Source: UBA6814 sp040753075
GTDB taxonomy: Bacteria > Desulfobacterota > Desulfovibrionia > Desulfovibrionales > Desulfovibrionaceae
Assembly (NCBI GenBank): GCA_040753075.1
Contig: JBFMHA010000012.1
Location: forward strand, 1 to 64,000
Length of the DNA stretch: 64,000 nucleotides
Direction of reading: 5' to 3'
The notes beneath the pieces are model-generated. The model saw only the letters and a program-made list of their open reading frames with translations, was not told the DNA's origin and ran no database searches. Both the position numbers and the translations under genes were made by a program. Below, piece by piece: positions 32,443 to 40,991 of this stretch. How positions within the stretch are numbered: position 1 is the first letter of the stretch; each line of letters opens with the position of its first letter.

Positions 32443-34152
32443 TCACGGCTTCCCCCCGACCGGAGCCCCGTCCGGCCCCAGACCCCTGTCGCGGAGATAG
32501 GCCGCGCATCGCCAGGCCATGCTGTGCCTGAATCCCCGCCGGTCCAGGGCCAATTCGGCCCAGGACACGGGCACCATGGCGTGGGTGCATAGGATGTCCG
32601 TGAAATAGGTGAAGAGCCGACGGTCCAAGGTCTTCCAGGCGGCCTCGCCCAGGGGCCGCAGAGCCAGGCGCAGCGCCCCGCGAGCCACCCTCGCCCAGGC
32701 GGGGGACGTGTAGCGCCGCACCGGAAAGTTCCGCCAGACCCCGCCCCAGTCCGCGGCCTGCAGAAAACGCCGGTACAAGCCCTGCCCCACTTTCTCGGCC
32801 AAGGGAACACGCGCCCAGAAGTCCAGGTAGTCGTTGTCCCACAGGGGCAGCCGCCAGGCGAAGCCCAGGTGCTCGTAGACCCGCTGCCCGCCCACCACGA
32901 ACTTGCTCTGGCGCGACTCCCACTCCAAGCACTCGTAGACCCCGTGCAGGCCCTCGGGCCGCAGGCCCTGGGGCGCCCGCGCCTCGAACATGGCCGCCAG
33001 GCGGGCGCCCACGCGCTCCCGGTTGGCCGGGATCCCCAGATCGCGCCAGATGTCGAAATGCTTGTCCAGGGCGGTCTCCACCACCAGATCGCGCTGGGCA
33101 TCCCGGGCAAGCCCGGGCCGAGGCTCGTGCATCCGGGGTTGGATGTGTCCTCCGGAGATGAAGTCCCCGCTGTTGCCGTTGACGAAGACCGCGTCCGGCG
33201 GGGCCATGCGGCTGTCCCGAAGCTGACGCACCGCCAGGAAGTCCTGCACGAAGGGCAGATTGGAGAGGGTGTCCGCAAAATCGAGGTAGGCGCCGAACTC
33301 CCGGCTGAGGGCCAGGTCTCGCGCCGCATGCCGGGAATAGGGGATGAAGGTCCAGGAATAGCCGAGTCGCTCCGCCAGGTCCCGGCTGGCCGCGGCTTCG
33401 TAGTTGCCGGGGATGCCGTAGGCGTAGAGCTGGACATTGTCGTAACCGGCCTGCTTCAGGCCGCTGGCCACCAGGCGCGAATCCAAGCCCGCGGACAGGG
33501 GAACCATGGCCCGGCGGCCGTCCAGGGACCGAACCAGCTTGTCCGCCACGCCCCGGGTGACCGCCTCCAGCTCCTCGACCCAACGCTCCGGAGACAACGC
33601 ATCCTCAGGGTCCCAGGCGCGATAGAGATAGTAGCGCAGCGGCCGGGCCTGATCCCCGGCCAGGACCACGGCCTCCCCGGCCTGGAGTTGCCTGACCTGG
33701 GCGAGCAGGGTGTCCTGGCCCAGGGTGTAGCCGGACATGGCCAGCTCCAGGCCGGCCTGGGAATCCGGGTCGCAGGGCGCGATCGCCGCGGCCAGGGCGC
33801 GGGCGCGGGAGTCCAGGACCCAACCCCGGGGCCCGCGGCCCCAGGCCAGGGGAATGGAGCGGGTGCGGTCGGCCACGGCCAGCACTTCGCCCCCGCGTTG
33901 CACCGCGAACCCGTACTGCCCGTCCACGTCCCGCAGGGCCTCGGCCAGAGCCGACGAGTCGTCTGGCCCGGGGAGCGACGCCGCCAGGGAGAGGGCCGCG
34001 ACAGCCCCCTCGCGCAATTCACCGTCCGCGAACACGTAGCCCTTGAACCAGGCCCGACCGCCGGGGACCTCGCAGGAAGCCCAGCCATCGGCCTCGCGCA
34101 GCATGACCACACCGGCCGGGGAGAACTGGCCTCCCCCTCCCTGGACCGTCAT
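32443..34152 (-). CDS. Asparagine synthase-family amidotransferase homologue without the glutaminase Cys
   Basis: 569 residues. The C-terminal half is an ATP-pyrophosphatase domain with PP-loop VPLSAGLDSRLVASG (about 240) and the conserved FVNGNSGDFISGGH region. The N-terminal half resembles the class II glutaminase fold (YGFAVQRGGEVLAVADR, IPLAWGR) but has no Cys at residue 2, so it cannot use glutamine in the usual way. Adenylation of a carboxylate and amide formation with another amine is plausible, such as a uronic acid amide on the glycan. The start ATG 34152 overlaps the stop of a small frame upstream (ATGA); ATG 34170 is an alternative. The gene ends convergently with the GNAT gene. 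Confidence 0.8.
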   Translation of the reverse strand: MTVQGGGGQFSPAGVVMLREADGWASCEVPGGRAWFKGYVFADGELREGAVAALSLAASLPGPDDSSALAEALRDVDGQYGFAVQRGGEVLAVADRTRSIPLAWGRGPRGWVLDSRARALAAAIAPCDPDSQAGLELAMSGYTLGQDTLLAQVRQLQAGEAVVLAGDQARPLRYYLYRAWDPEDALSPERWVEELEAVTRGVADKLVRSLDGRRAMVPLSAGLDSRLVASGLKQAGYDNVQLYAYGIPGNYEAAASRDLAERLGYSWTFIPYSRHAARDLALSREFGAYLDFADTLSNLPFVQDFLAVRQLRDSRMAPPDAVFVNGNSGDFISGGHIQPRMHEPRPGLARDAQRDLVVETALDKHFDIWRDLGIPANRERVGARLAAMFEARAPQGLRPEGLHGVYECLEWESRQSKFVVGGQRVYEHLGFAWRLPLWDNDYLDFWARVPLAEKVGQGLYRRFLQAADWGGVWRNFPVRRYTSPAWARVARGALRLALRPLGEAAWKTLDRRLFTYFTDILCTHAMVPVSWAELALDRRGFRHSMAWRCAAYLRDRGLGPDGAPVGGKP

Positions 34153-34259
34153 CCTGTCCTGGGCGTCCATACCGTCCCCGTCCGGCCCCCCCGGCAGTGG
34201 CCGAGGCCCGCGGCCAAGGCGCGCCAGGCCAACTCGTCCTCTTCGTTGTACGCGCACAC
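34149..34259 (-). CDS. Possible 36-residue open frame between cysC and the asparagine synthase homologue
   Basis: The frame opens with GTG 34259 directly after the cysC stop (TAG) and ends at a TGA that overlaps the next ATG (ATGA). Its first 28 codons have almost only G or C in the third position, as real genes here do, while the competing frame of the downstream gene does not. The peptide begins with CAYNEEDELAWRALAAG. It could be a coupled mini-gene, the remnant of a larger protein or chance; I recognise no family. Confidence 0.3.
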   Translation of the reverse strand: MCAYNEEDELAWRALAAGLGHCRGGRTGTVWTPRTG

Positions 34260-34793
34260 CTAGCGCTGCTCCTCGGGCAGCAGCCCTCGGCGGCGCAGGG
34301 CTTCTAGAATCTGGGCGCAGCTCTGCTCCACGGTCTCCTGCCCGGTCAGCACGCGGATGTCGGGCTGCTCCGGGACCTCGTAGGGATCGGAGATGCCGGT
34401 GAAGTTGCTGATCTCACCCTTCAGGGCATTCTCGTACAGGCCCTTGGGATCGCGGGCAATGAGCACGTCCAGGGGGCAGTCGCAGAAGACTTCCAGGTAG
34501 CAGGACAGAAGCCGGCGGTTGGCCAAGCGGGCCTCGGCGTAGGGGGCGATGGCCCCCACCACGCTGATGACCCCGTTGCGGTTGAGCAGGTGGGAGATGA
34601 AGCCCAGGCGGCGCACGTTGATGTCCCGGTCACGCCTGGAGAATCCTAGCTCCTGGCCGATATTGGCCCGGATGATGTCGCCGTCCAGCCACTCGGCCTT
34701 GAGCCCCTGGCGCCTGAACTCCAGAAAGACGAGCTTAGACAGGGTGCTCTTGCCCGCGCCGGACATGCCGGTGAACCAGAGGGTGAAGCTCAT
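34260..34793 (-). CDS. cysC: Adenylylsulfate kinase (APS kinase)
   Basis: 177 residues, the normal single-domain length. Walker A is FTGMSGAGKST (residues about 6-16), and the family segments RDPKGLYENALKGEISNFTGISDPYE and PDIRV follow. It phosphorylates adenylylsulfate to PAPS, the donor for sulfation. ATG 34793 follows AAGGAGG. Sulfate reducers use APS directly for respiration, so a cysC within a glycan cluster points to sulfate ester formation on the surface sugar; however no sulfotransferase is recognisable in the window. Located between a putative glycosyltransferase and the asparagine synthase homologue on the same strand. Confidence 0.95.
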   Translation of the reverse strand: MSFTLWFTGMSGAGKSTLSKLVFLEFRRQGLKAEWLDGDIIRANIGQELGFSRRDRDINVRRLGFISHLLNRNGVISVVGAIAPYAEARLANRRLLSCYLEVFCDCPLDVLIARDPKGLYENALKGEISNFTGISDPYEVPEQPDIRVLTGQETVEQSCAQILEALRRRGLLPEEQR

Positions 34794-34895
34794 CGTTCCT
34801 CCTTGTCGCGAAGCCCGCCCGCCTCCCCGCGCGCCGCCGCTGCGGGAAAGGCTTCCTCGTTCCGCGCCGTTCTGCAGCATCCCACCGACATGGCC

Positions 34896-36077
34896 TCATC
34901 CAAACATGCGGTCCAGGGTCTTCAGAAACGTGTCGGGCGCCTGGGGAAAGCTCCTCTCCATGAATTCCTGGTCGCGCGCGGGCGACAGGGTGCCGTTCAG
35001 AAGCCCGGCCACGACCTCCGCCAGCCGGGACTTGTCGCGGTGGATGTAGTAGTCGTGGCAGCCACCGGAAATGGACGTGGACCCGGCGAACAGCTTCATG
35101 GACTCCGGGTCCGTGCCGCAATACTCGATCACGGGCTTGCCCAGGAAATAGGCGTCGATCATGGTCGTGGAATAATGGTAGCCGATGACGAACTCGGCCT
35201 TCACCGACAAGACCATGGCATGGGCGAACTCCACTGAGTAGTTGCTCACCCCGCACTCCTGCATGACCGTATGCAGGAGTGCGACATCGGTGGTGGCGTG
35301 GGGTTTGAGGATGATGCGCACCTCGTCCTGGTGCCTGGCCAGGACCTCTACGGCGTCCCGGAACAGCTCCAGGCCCGAGGGTTCGTTCAGGGCCGAACGC
35401 ATGGCCAGAGAGGCCATTATGAACAGGCAGTAACGCGGCCCGTTCACCACGGGGTTCGCCGCCGCCGTGCGCTCCAGGAACTGCCGCCAGGCGGGCAGCC
35501 GACGCGGATGACCGGTCTGGACGTACCTGGCTCGGTCCACGGCAACGCCCAGCATCGACTGGAAGTCCTCCGCCGCGGCGGTAGAAAAGAAGGAGTCGTA
35601 GACTCCAATCAGAGGATTCTGGTCCACCTGCTTGCCCTTGCGCGCATGCACCAACTCGTATTCGGCGATGATGTTGCGCACCCCCTCCAGGGGCCACAGG
35701 CTCAGGTTGAAGCACTTCACCTCAATGGTCCGCGACACCAGACGCAGGGCGGCAATGAACTTGCGGTGCGCCGGGATCGCGTCGGTAATCTTGAAGAAGA
35801 CGTTGCCCGAGAAGGCAAAGGCGGCCAGCAGGCGGAGCAGGATGCCGATGGTGCGCAGGGTATTGCCCCCCCGGGTGACAACCACCGTGGGGCTCAGGGA
35901 CTGGATGCCCGCCCACAGCTCGTGGTTGAGCCGGTTCAGCTCCAGGGTCTCCTGGGTGGGGAACAGGATCCAGAAACGGGTGTCCGGATAGCGCTGCTTG
36001 ATGGTCAGGAAGACGGGAAGCATGGTGTCGGCGCTGCCCAGCTTCTTTTTGCAGACCATGATGGCGTTGTGTCGCAT
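34896..36077 (-). CDS. Putative glycosyltransferase-like protein (GT-B-like)
   Basis: 393 residues, cytoplasmic. N-terminal CKKKLGSADTMLPVFLTIKQRYPDTRFWILF looks like the first Rossmann unit of a GT-B enzyme, and the C-terminal part has a phosphate-binding-like IILKPHATTDV followed by IGYHYSTTMIDAYFLGKPVIEY, a layout known from CDP-glycerol- or polysialic-type transferases and from the nucleotide-binding half of many glycosyltransferases. I cannot place it in a named family. It is 20 nt behind the radical SAM gene and ahead of cysC on the same strand. Role in assembling the glycan is inferred. Confidence 0.6.
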   Translation of the reverse strand: MRHNAIMVCKKKLGSADTMLPVFLTIKQRYPDTRFWILFPTQETLELNRLNHELWAGIQSLSPTVVVTRGGNTLRTIGILLRLLAAFAFSGNVFFKITDAIPAHRKFIAALRLVSRTIEVKCFNLSLWPLEGVRNIIAEYELVHARKGKQVDQNPLIGVYDSFFSTAAAEDFQSMLGVAVDRARYVQTGHPRRLPAWRQFLERTAAANPVVNGPRYCLFIMASLAMRSALNEPSGLELFRDAVEVLARHQDEVRIILKPHATTDVALLHTVMQECGVSNYSVEFAHAMVLSVKAEFVIGYHYSTTMIDAYFLGKPVIEYCGTDPESMKLFAGSTSISGGCHDYYIHRDKSRLAEVVAGLLNGTLSPARDQEFMERSFPQAPDTFLKTLDRMFG

Positions 36078-36097
36078 TGTTCTCTTTGCGGAAAGGG

Positions 36098-37486
36098 TTA
36101 GCTGTGGCGATAGCCCCGGAACGCCGCGTTCCGGCCCAGGTAGAGCTGGTCGGTCTGCTTCAGGATGGAGGCCTTGCGCTTGTCAAAATAGTTGACCAGC
36201 AGCGTCTTGTTGGCCTCGCACAGGGCGGCGTGGAACTCATCGTCGGTCATGTCAGTGTAGTTCACGGCCAACAGGTCGGAATTCATGTGCTTGTTCTCGT
36301 AAAAGTCCTCAACGTCCTTGAGCAGCCCCGTTTCCAGGGCGTGGTAGTAGAGGTCCGAGCCGGGATAAGGCGTCACCGGACGGATGGTGCGCATCTGGGC
36401 TCCATCGTCGTACCTGAGCAGGAAGTCCACCCCCTGCTGCAGGGTGCGGCGGTTCTCGCCGATGTTGCCGAAGATGATGTTGAAGCCCGGGCTGATGCCC
36501 TCGGCAAGCGTAGCCTCGATGCCCCGGATGATCTGCCCAGTGGTCAGGGCCTTGTTCATGTTCTTGAGGATCTGGTCGTCGAAGGCCTCGATGCCGTAGT
36601 TGATGAACACGCACCCCGCCTTGCGCATGAGCCGGAGCACGTCCGCCTTGGCGTAGTTCAGGCGGCCGTTGCAGTCCCACTTGATGTCCAGCCCGGCCTT
36701 CAGGAAGGCGTTGCAGATCTCCTCGGTGCGTTGCACCGAGTTCATGAGCAACTCGTCGGAAAAGGCGATGTACGTGATGCCCCATTTCTCCTGCAGCAGG
36801 CGGATCTCTTCGACGATGGCCTCGGCGTTGCGGGGCCGGAAGCCCGTGTCCATGCGGTAGCAGAAGTTGCAGCGGAAGGTGCAGCCGCGGCCCGACAGCA
36901 TGGGGAAGACGAAGTCCGAGGAGGAGCAGTGGGGCATCCGGAGCAACCGGTAGTACTCCATGGGGAACATGTCGTACGCGGGCAGGGGAATGGCGTCGAT
37001 GTCGCGGATGAGGTCCCGGCGGGGGTTCACCGTCACCGCGTCGCCGTCGCGCCAGGCGATGCCCTTGACGCCCGACAGGCTCCTCTTGTCCGCCAGGGCG
37101 GCAAACAGTTCACGGGTGGTGTCCTCTCCCTCGCCGATGACGATGACGTCAGCCTGGGTCTTCCGGAAAAAGAACTCGGGCTCCGGCGCTGGCCCATGTC
37201 CGCCCAGGATGTACAGGGGCCGGTTGCGCACCGAATTCACGGCCTCGGAAATGGCCAGGAGCTTGCGGTATTGGTAGTATCCCGCGATGACGCTCACACA
37301 CACCGCATCGAACCTGTTCCGGTTGAGATATTCCGCGAGATGGCTCTCGGGATAGTGGTGCATGTCCTGGCTGTAGATCTCCACATCCAAGCCCATGTCT
37401 CTCATGACCGCGGCGATGTAGCCTAGCCCCTGGGGGAACCAGTGGATGTAGGAATCGTTGTCGTAGACGACGAGCAGTACTCTCAT
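36098..37486 (-). CDS. B12-binding-domain radical SAM enzyme
   Basis: 462 residues. An N-terminal cobalamin-binding-type Rossmann domain (about 1-145, YILGGHGPAPEP, VIGEGE) is followed by a radical SAM barrel with the cluster motif SGRGCTFRCNFCYRMD (CxxxCxxC, about 205). The C-terminal part has the usual GFNIIFGNIGE and TPYPGSDLYYHA elements. Such enzymes catalyse difficult methylations or carbon-skeleton changes on unactivated carbon; in sugar clusters they may C-methylate or rearrange a sugar or its substituent. It is 35 nt behind hisH. Whether the N-terminal domain holds B12 cannot be judged: no DxHxxG box is evident. Confidence 0.85.
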   Translation of the reverse strand: MRVLLVVYDNDSYIHWFPQGLGYIAAVMRDMGLDVEIYSQDMHHYPESHLAEYLNRNRFDAVCVSVIAGYYQYRKLLAISEAVNSVRNRPLYILGGHGPAPEPEFFFRKTQADVIVIGEGEDTTRELFAALADKRSLSGVKGIAWRDGDAVTVNPRRDLIRDIDAIPLPAYDMFPMEYYRLLRMPHCSSSDFVFPMLSGRGCTFRCNFCYRMDTGFRPRNAEAIVEEIRLLQEKWGITYIAFSDELLMNSVQRTEEICNAFLKAGLDIKWDCNGRLNYAKADVLRLMRKAGCVFINYGIEAFDDQILKNMNKALTTGQIIRGIEATLAEGISPGFNIIFGNIGENRRTLQQGVDFLLRYDDGAQMRTIRPVTPYPGSDLYYHALETGLLKDVEDFYENKHMNSDLLAVNYTDMTDDEFHAALCEANKTLLVNYFDKRKASILKQTDQLYLGRNAAFRGYRHS

Positions 37487-37521
37487 GACACACCCTGGGC
37501 TTGCAGTTGTGGAAGATGGCC

Positions 37522-38163
37522 TCAACCGGCGAGGAACTGGGACAGGATGCCCAGTCCGACCCTGCCGCTTTTCTCGGGATGGAACTGGCAGCCGTAGAGG
37601 CAGCCCCGGCGCACCGCCGCAGTTATCCGCCTGCCGTTGTAATAGGTGTCGGCCATGCGGTGTTCTTCGTTGACCGGCATGGCCATGAAGGAATGCACGA
37701 AATAGGCCCGGGAGCCGGGCTCCACGTTCTCCAGGATGGTCCCCCGCCACGCGCCCTCGTGCGGCGGGATCAACCTGTTCCAGCCTATGTGGGGAATCTT
37801 GTGCGGACGCCCGTCCACGCCGGTGTCCTGAATCCTCTCCACCGTGCCGGGAATCAGCCCCAGCCCGTCCCAGACCCCGAACTCCAGGCCGGTGTCGAGC
37901 ATCATCTGCATGCCCAGGCAGATGCCCAGGAGAGGCCGCTCCCTGGCCGCGAACTCGCGCAGGGCTTCGACCAGACCCCGCTCGGCCAGCCCCTCCATGC
38001 CGTCCTTGAACGCCCCGACTCCGGGCAGCACCACCCGATCCGCGCTGGCCACCTCGCGCGGGTCTCCGCTGAGCCGCGGCTCCGCGCCCACCTTGCCGAG
38101 CGCGTTAATGATGCTGAAAATATTACCCATGCCGTAGTCGACGATGGTCACGACAACGCTCAT
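37522..38163 (-). CDS. hisH: HisH-type glutamine amidotransferase of the acetamidino pathway
   Basis: 213 residues, class I glutaminase. Catalytic Cys in GICLGMQMM and His-Glu in CQFHPEKSG are intact, and the opening VTIVDYGMGN is characteristic of HisH. It is not part of a his operon: the only neighbours are a HisF homologue and a WbpG-type N-acetyl-sugar amidotransferase. In Pseudomonas wbpG-hisH2-hisF2, and in related pse/leg clusters, the HisH-HisF pair supplies ammonia from glutamine through an internal tunnel to WbpG. It shares 4 nt with hisF (ATGA). Start ATG 38163. Confidence 0.93.
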   Translation of the reverse strand: MSVVVTIVDYGMGNIFSIINALGKVGAEPRLSGDPREVASADRVVLPGVGAFKDGMEGLAERGLVEALREFAARERPLLGICLGMQMMLDTGLEFGVWDGLGLIPGTVERIQDTGVDGRPHKIPHIGWNRLIPPHEGAWRGTILENVEPGSRAYFVHSFMAMPVNEEHRMADTYYNGRRITAAVRRGCLYGCQFHPEKSGRVGLGILSQFLAG

Positions 38164-38909
38164 GCCGCCACTCCTTCGACTATGGCCTGGCGCATGGCCG
38201 CAACCGAAACCCGACCGAAGTGGAGAGCTCCCGCCACGGCCACGGCGTCCGCATGCCCGACGTGCACTACGTCCGAGATGTGTCCATCCTCGCCGCATCC
38301 GCCGCAGGCGATCACCGGCACGGAGACGCTGTCCGCCACCGCCCGGGTCAGCTCCAGGTCGAACCCCTTGCGGGCGCCCTCGCAGTCCACGGAGGTGAGC
38401 AGGATCTCCCCCGCTCCCAGTTCGACGCCGCGCCGGACCCACTCGATCACCTCCAGCCCGGTGTGCTCGCGCCCGCCATCGGTGTAGGCCTCCCATCCGC
38501 CCCGGGGCGTGCGTTTGGCGTCCACCTGCAGAACCATGCACTGCGAGCCGAAGCGCTGCGCCACCTCAGTGATGAGCTCCGGCCGGGCCACGGCGGCGGT
38601 GTTGATGGCCACCTTGTCCGCGCCGCAGCGCAGCATATCCCGCACGTCATCCACGCTGCGGATGCCCCCTCCGACGGTCATGGGAATGAACAGCTCCGCG
38701 GCCGTTGCCCGCACGATCTCCTTCAGGCTGTTGCGACCGTAGAGGCTGGCCACGGCGTCCATGAAGATGATCTCGTCGATCCCCTCCTCGTAGTACCGCT
38801 TGGCGTAGAGGTGGGGATCACCCACCACCCGCAGGCCTTCGAGATGGACGCCCTTGATCAGGTTGGGGCCTTTGATGTCGAGCCGCGCGAGGAGACGCGT
38901 TATGTCCAT
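38160..38909 (-). CDS. hisF: HisF-type cyclase subunit homologue of the acetamidino pathway
   Basis: 249 residues, TIM barrel. The two catalytic Asp positions of HisF are kept (ARLDIKGPNLIKG near residue 10 and VLQVDAKRTPRGG near 130), as are phosphate-binding VGGGIRS and ACGGCG loops. In this context it is the ammonia-conducting partner of HisH and WbpG, not a histidine-pathway enzyme; in such paralogues cyclase activity may be retained or lost. ATG 38909 lies 14 nt from the amidotransferase stop. No hisA, hisB or other his genes are near. Confidence 0.92.
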   Translation of the reverse strand: MDITRLLARLDIKGPNLIKGVHLEGLRVVGDPHLYAKRYYEEGIDEIIFMDAVASLYGRNSLKEIVRATAAELFIPMTVGGGIRSVDDVRDMLRCGADKVAINTAAVARPELITEVAQRFGSQCMVLQVDAKRTPRGGWEAYTDGGREHTGLEVIEWVRRGVELGAGEILLTSVDCEGARKGFDLELTRAVADSVSVPVIACGGCGEDGHISDVVHVGHADAVAVAGALHFGRVSVAAMRQAIVEGVAA

Positions 38910-38923
38910 GGCCGACTCTTCGT

Positions 38924-40306
38924 TCAGTTGGCTGGCCTGTAGGCGTTGCCTCTCCAGCGCAGGGCGCCGTCCTCGTGCCCTCCGCCGGCCCAGGCCTCCT
39001 GGAACACCGCATGGCGCAGTTTCCAGTCGCCTCCGTCATAGCGCCACAGGTGCGGGGAGCGGAACCGGTCGGCAAGGTGCATGAAGTAGTCCCGCGACAT
39101 CACAGGCTCCTCGAACATCCGGGAGGCCTTGGGAAACTCCTTGGGCCGGAGGGAGAGATAGTCGAGCGACTCAGGCAGGAAGCGCTCGGGGAATTCGCCG
39201 TCGTAGCGGCGCACCAGGGCGACACCCTCCTCGCGGGTGATGTCCCCGGAGCGTATCTCCTGCGCCGCGTCGTAGGTGGCGCGGCCAATGCCGAACTTTA
39301 TGTAGGTGGTGTAGTAGTGCAGGTCGTCCACCTTGTCGTCGATGCTGTTGTACTTGCTGTACGTTCCGGGGGTCCGCTCGGGCGAGGCCACGAATCCGGC
39401 GTTCTCCACGGCGTAGTAATAGCAGTTCTGGGGATGCCAGCGGAGATAATAGCCCAGGTAGTGCACCTGCATCCCGGCCTCTTCCAGGCGGTTGGGGTCC
39501 TGGGGCAGGTAGAAATCCAGGTCGCCCCACTTGAGGCCGTAGCTGTCGATGAGCTCGGCCACGGACGTGCCGCCGATGTAGATGTCGTCCTGGTTCCGGG
39601 ACGTGAAATACTCCCAGCTGCGCCGCGCTGATTCGTTCTCGCCCACGGGATTGCCGTACTCGGCCTCGTTCTCGCCGTAAAAGATGAGGCCGATGCCGTA
39701 GCGCATGGCCACCTTGGGGGCCAAGGCCTTCTGCCCGATAATGAAGGGCTGGAAGGGGTGGAAGAGCTTCTCCACCGCCAGGCGGGTCATGAGGCGGTGG
39801 ATGCGCCCGTTGGGCGTGTACAGGATGTTGTCGAACCCGGAATGAATCCAGGACTGCATGTTCCGCCAGCCCCAGTCGGTGTAGATATGGGGCGCCCAGG
39901 TGATGGTGAGCGGATTCATGCCGAACTCATACTTGAGCATGTGCGCGGCGTAGATGCTGTCCTTTCCGCCGGAGCCCGGCACCAGGCAGTCGAACGATCC
40001 GTCCTTGCTGCGGTGTCGGTCGCACAGTTCCCGCAACTCCTGCTTGCGGACTTCCCAATCGATGCCCGCCTGCTTGCGCTCGGCAAACCGGCAGGCGTCA
40101 CACACCCCTTCCTCGTCGAAGTTGATGGTCGCCTTCCTGGAGCCGCTGGTGTGCTTGAACTCCATGGCCGAACTAGGGCGCTGGTTGGAGATGACGCATT
40201 TGCGGCAGAACTTCACGTCCTCAGGCAATCCGTACTTGACCTCGAACGGGCCCTCAATCCTGGCAAACTCTGCGACGTTAACGTCGACTACGCGTGGCAG
40301 CGGCAT
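38924..40306 (-). CDS. N-acetyl-sugar amidotransferase (WbpG/PseA/LegN-type), acetamidino-forming
   Basis: 460 residues. An N-terminal Cys-rich segment (FCRKCVISNQRP and CDACRF, a likely zinc site) is followed by an ATP-pyrophosphatase domain with PP-loop VPGSGGKDSIYAAHML. The family activates an N-acetyl group with ATP and replaces its oxygen with ammonia from HisH-HisF, giving an acetamidino group. Targets known in other bacteria are the 3-NAc of mannuronic acid and the C7 or C5 NAc of pseudaminic or legionaminic acid; this cluster contains candidate pathways for both. ATG 40306 follows GAGG and lies inside the end of the upstream cytidylyltransferase gene, an overlap of 29 nt. Confidence 0.92.
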   Translation of the reverse strand: MPLPRVVDVNVAEFARIEGPFEVKYGLPEDVKFCRKCVISNQRPSSAMEFKHTSGSRKATINFDEEGVCDACRFAERKQAGIDWEVRKQELRELCDRHRSKDGSFDCLVPGSGGKDSIYAAHMLKYEFGMNPLTITWAPHIYTDWGWRNMQSWIHSGFDNILYTPNGRIHRLMTRLAVEKLFHPFQPFIIGQKALAPKVAMRYGIGLIFYGENEAEYGNPVGENESARRSWEYFTSRNQDDIYIGGTSVAELIDSYGLKWGDLDFYLPQDPNRLEEAGMQVHYLGYYLRWHPQNCYYYAVENAGFVASPERTPGTYSKYNSIDDKVDDLHYYTTYIKFGIGRATYDAAQEIRSGDITREEGVALVRRYDGEFPERFLPESLDYLSLRPKEFPKASRMFEEPVMSRDYFMHLADRFRSPHLWRYDGGDWKLRHAVFQEAWAGGGHEDGALRWRGNAYRPAN

Positions 40307-40991
40307 CGTCTTCCTCGATAATGGATTTGAATATCTTGAAATCAAGCGCGCTATCAATGTCCAAGGAACGCTCGGACGGCATGACGTGCGCCTGGGTGCC
40401 TTCAGCCAAGAACCGTCGGCTCTCCAGGAACCAGCCGGTGCGGACCACGTACACTGCACCGTTGGGGCAAAACACCGCCGGCAGCTCCTGCCGCCTGGCC
40501 GCGAATCCCTCCCAGCCCAAATAGGGCGACACTTCTCCGGCGCTGTCCACGGTCAGCATCCAGTGCGGCCCCTTCTCCACCCGGACCACCGAGAGGCAGG
40601 AGTGGGCCCCGGTGCGGACCGCCCGCTCCAGGCAGGCGTCGATGTCCCCCGCCTCCCGGAGCGGGGACGTGGGCTGCAGGAGCACGGCGAGATCATAGCC
40701 GGGGATCTGGCGCAGGGCGTGGACCAGGACGTCGGCGGAGGAACTCTCGTCGCGGGCCAACTCCGCCGGCCGGACAAAGGGCGCCTCGCATCCAAAGCGC
40801 ACCGCCGCTTCGATGATGACCGGGTCGTCAGAGGAGATGACCAGCCGGTCAATATGCCGCGAAGCCAGGGCCTGCTCGACGCTGAAGGCCACCAGGGGCT
40901 TCCCGGCGGCCGGCAGCACGTTCTTCCCCGGCAGGCCCTTGGAGCCCCCGCGCGCGGTGATGACGGCCAGGACACGATTTCCGTCGATCAT
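40278..40991 (-). CDS. CMP-nonulosonate cytidylyltransferase (LegF/NeuA-type)
   Basis: 237 residues, single GT-A-like nucleotidyltransferase domain. N-terminal ITARGGSKGLPGKNVLPAAGKPL is the CTP loop, LLQPTSPLR and the later CPNGAVYV and SLDIDSALDFKIF are typical for CMP-N-acetylneuraminate synthetase relatives. It activates a nine-carbon acid to its CMP form. Neighbouring LegI, LegG and LegB homologues suggest legionaminic acid, but the family cannot separate legionaminic from other nonulosonic acids by motif alone. ATG 40991 overlaps the previous stop by 4 nt. Confidence 0.9.
   Translation of the reverse strand: MIDGNRVLAVITARGGSKGLPGKNVLPAAGKPLVAFSVEQALASRHIDRLVISSDDPVIIEAAVRFGCEAPFVRPAELARDESSSADVLVHALRQIPGYDLAVLLQPTSPLREAGDIDACLERAVRTGAHSCLSVVRVEKGPHWMLTVDSAGEVSPYLGWEGFAARRQELPAVFCPNGAVYVVRTGWFLESRRFLAEGTQAHVMPSERSLDIDSALDFKIFKSIIEEDDAAATRSRR

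Noticed and set aside
37522..38909. Part of a histidine biosynthesis operon.
   Set aside because: Only hisH and hisF homologues are present, directly linked to a WbpG-type amidotransferase; no other his gene is near.
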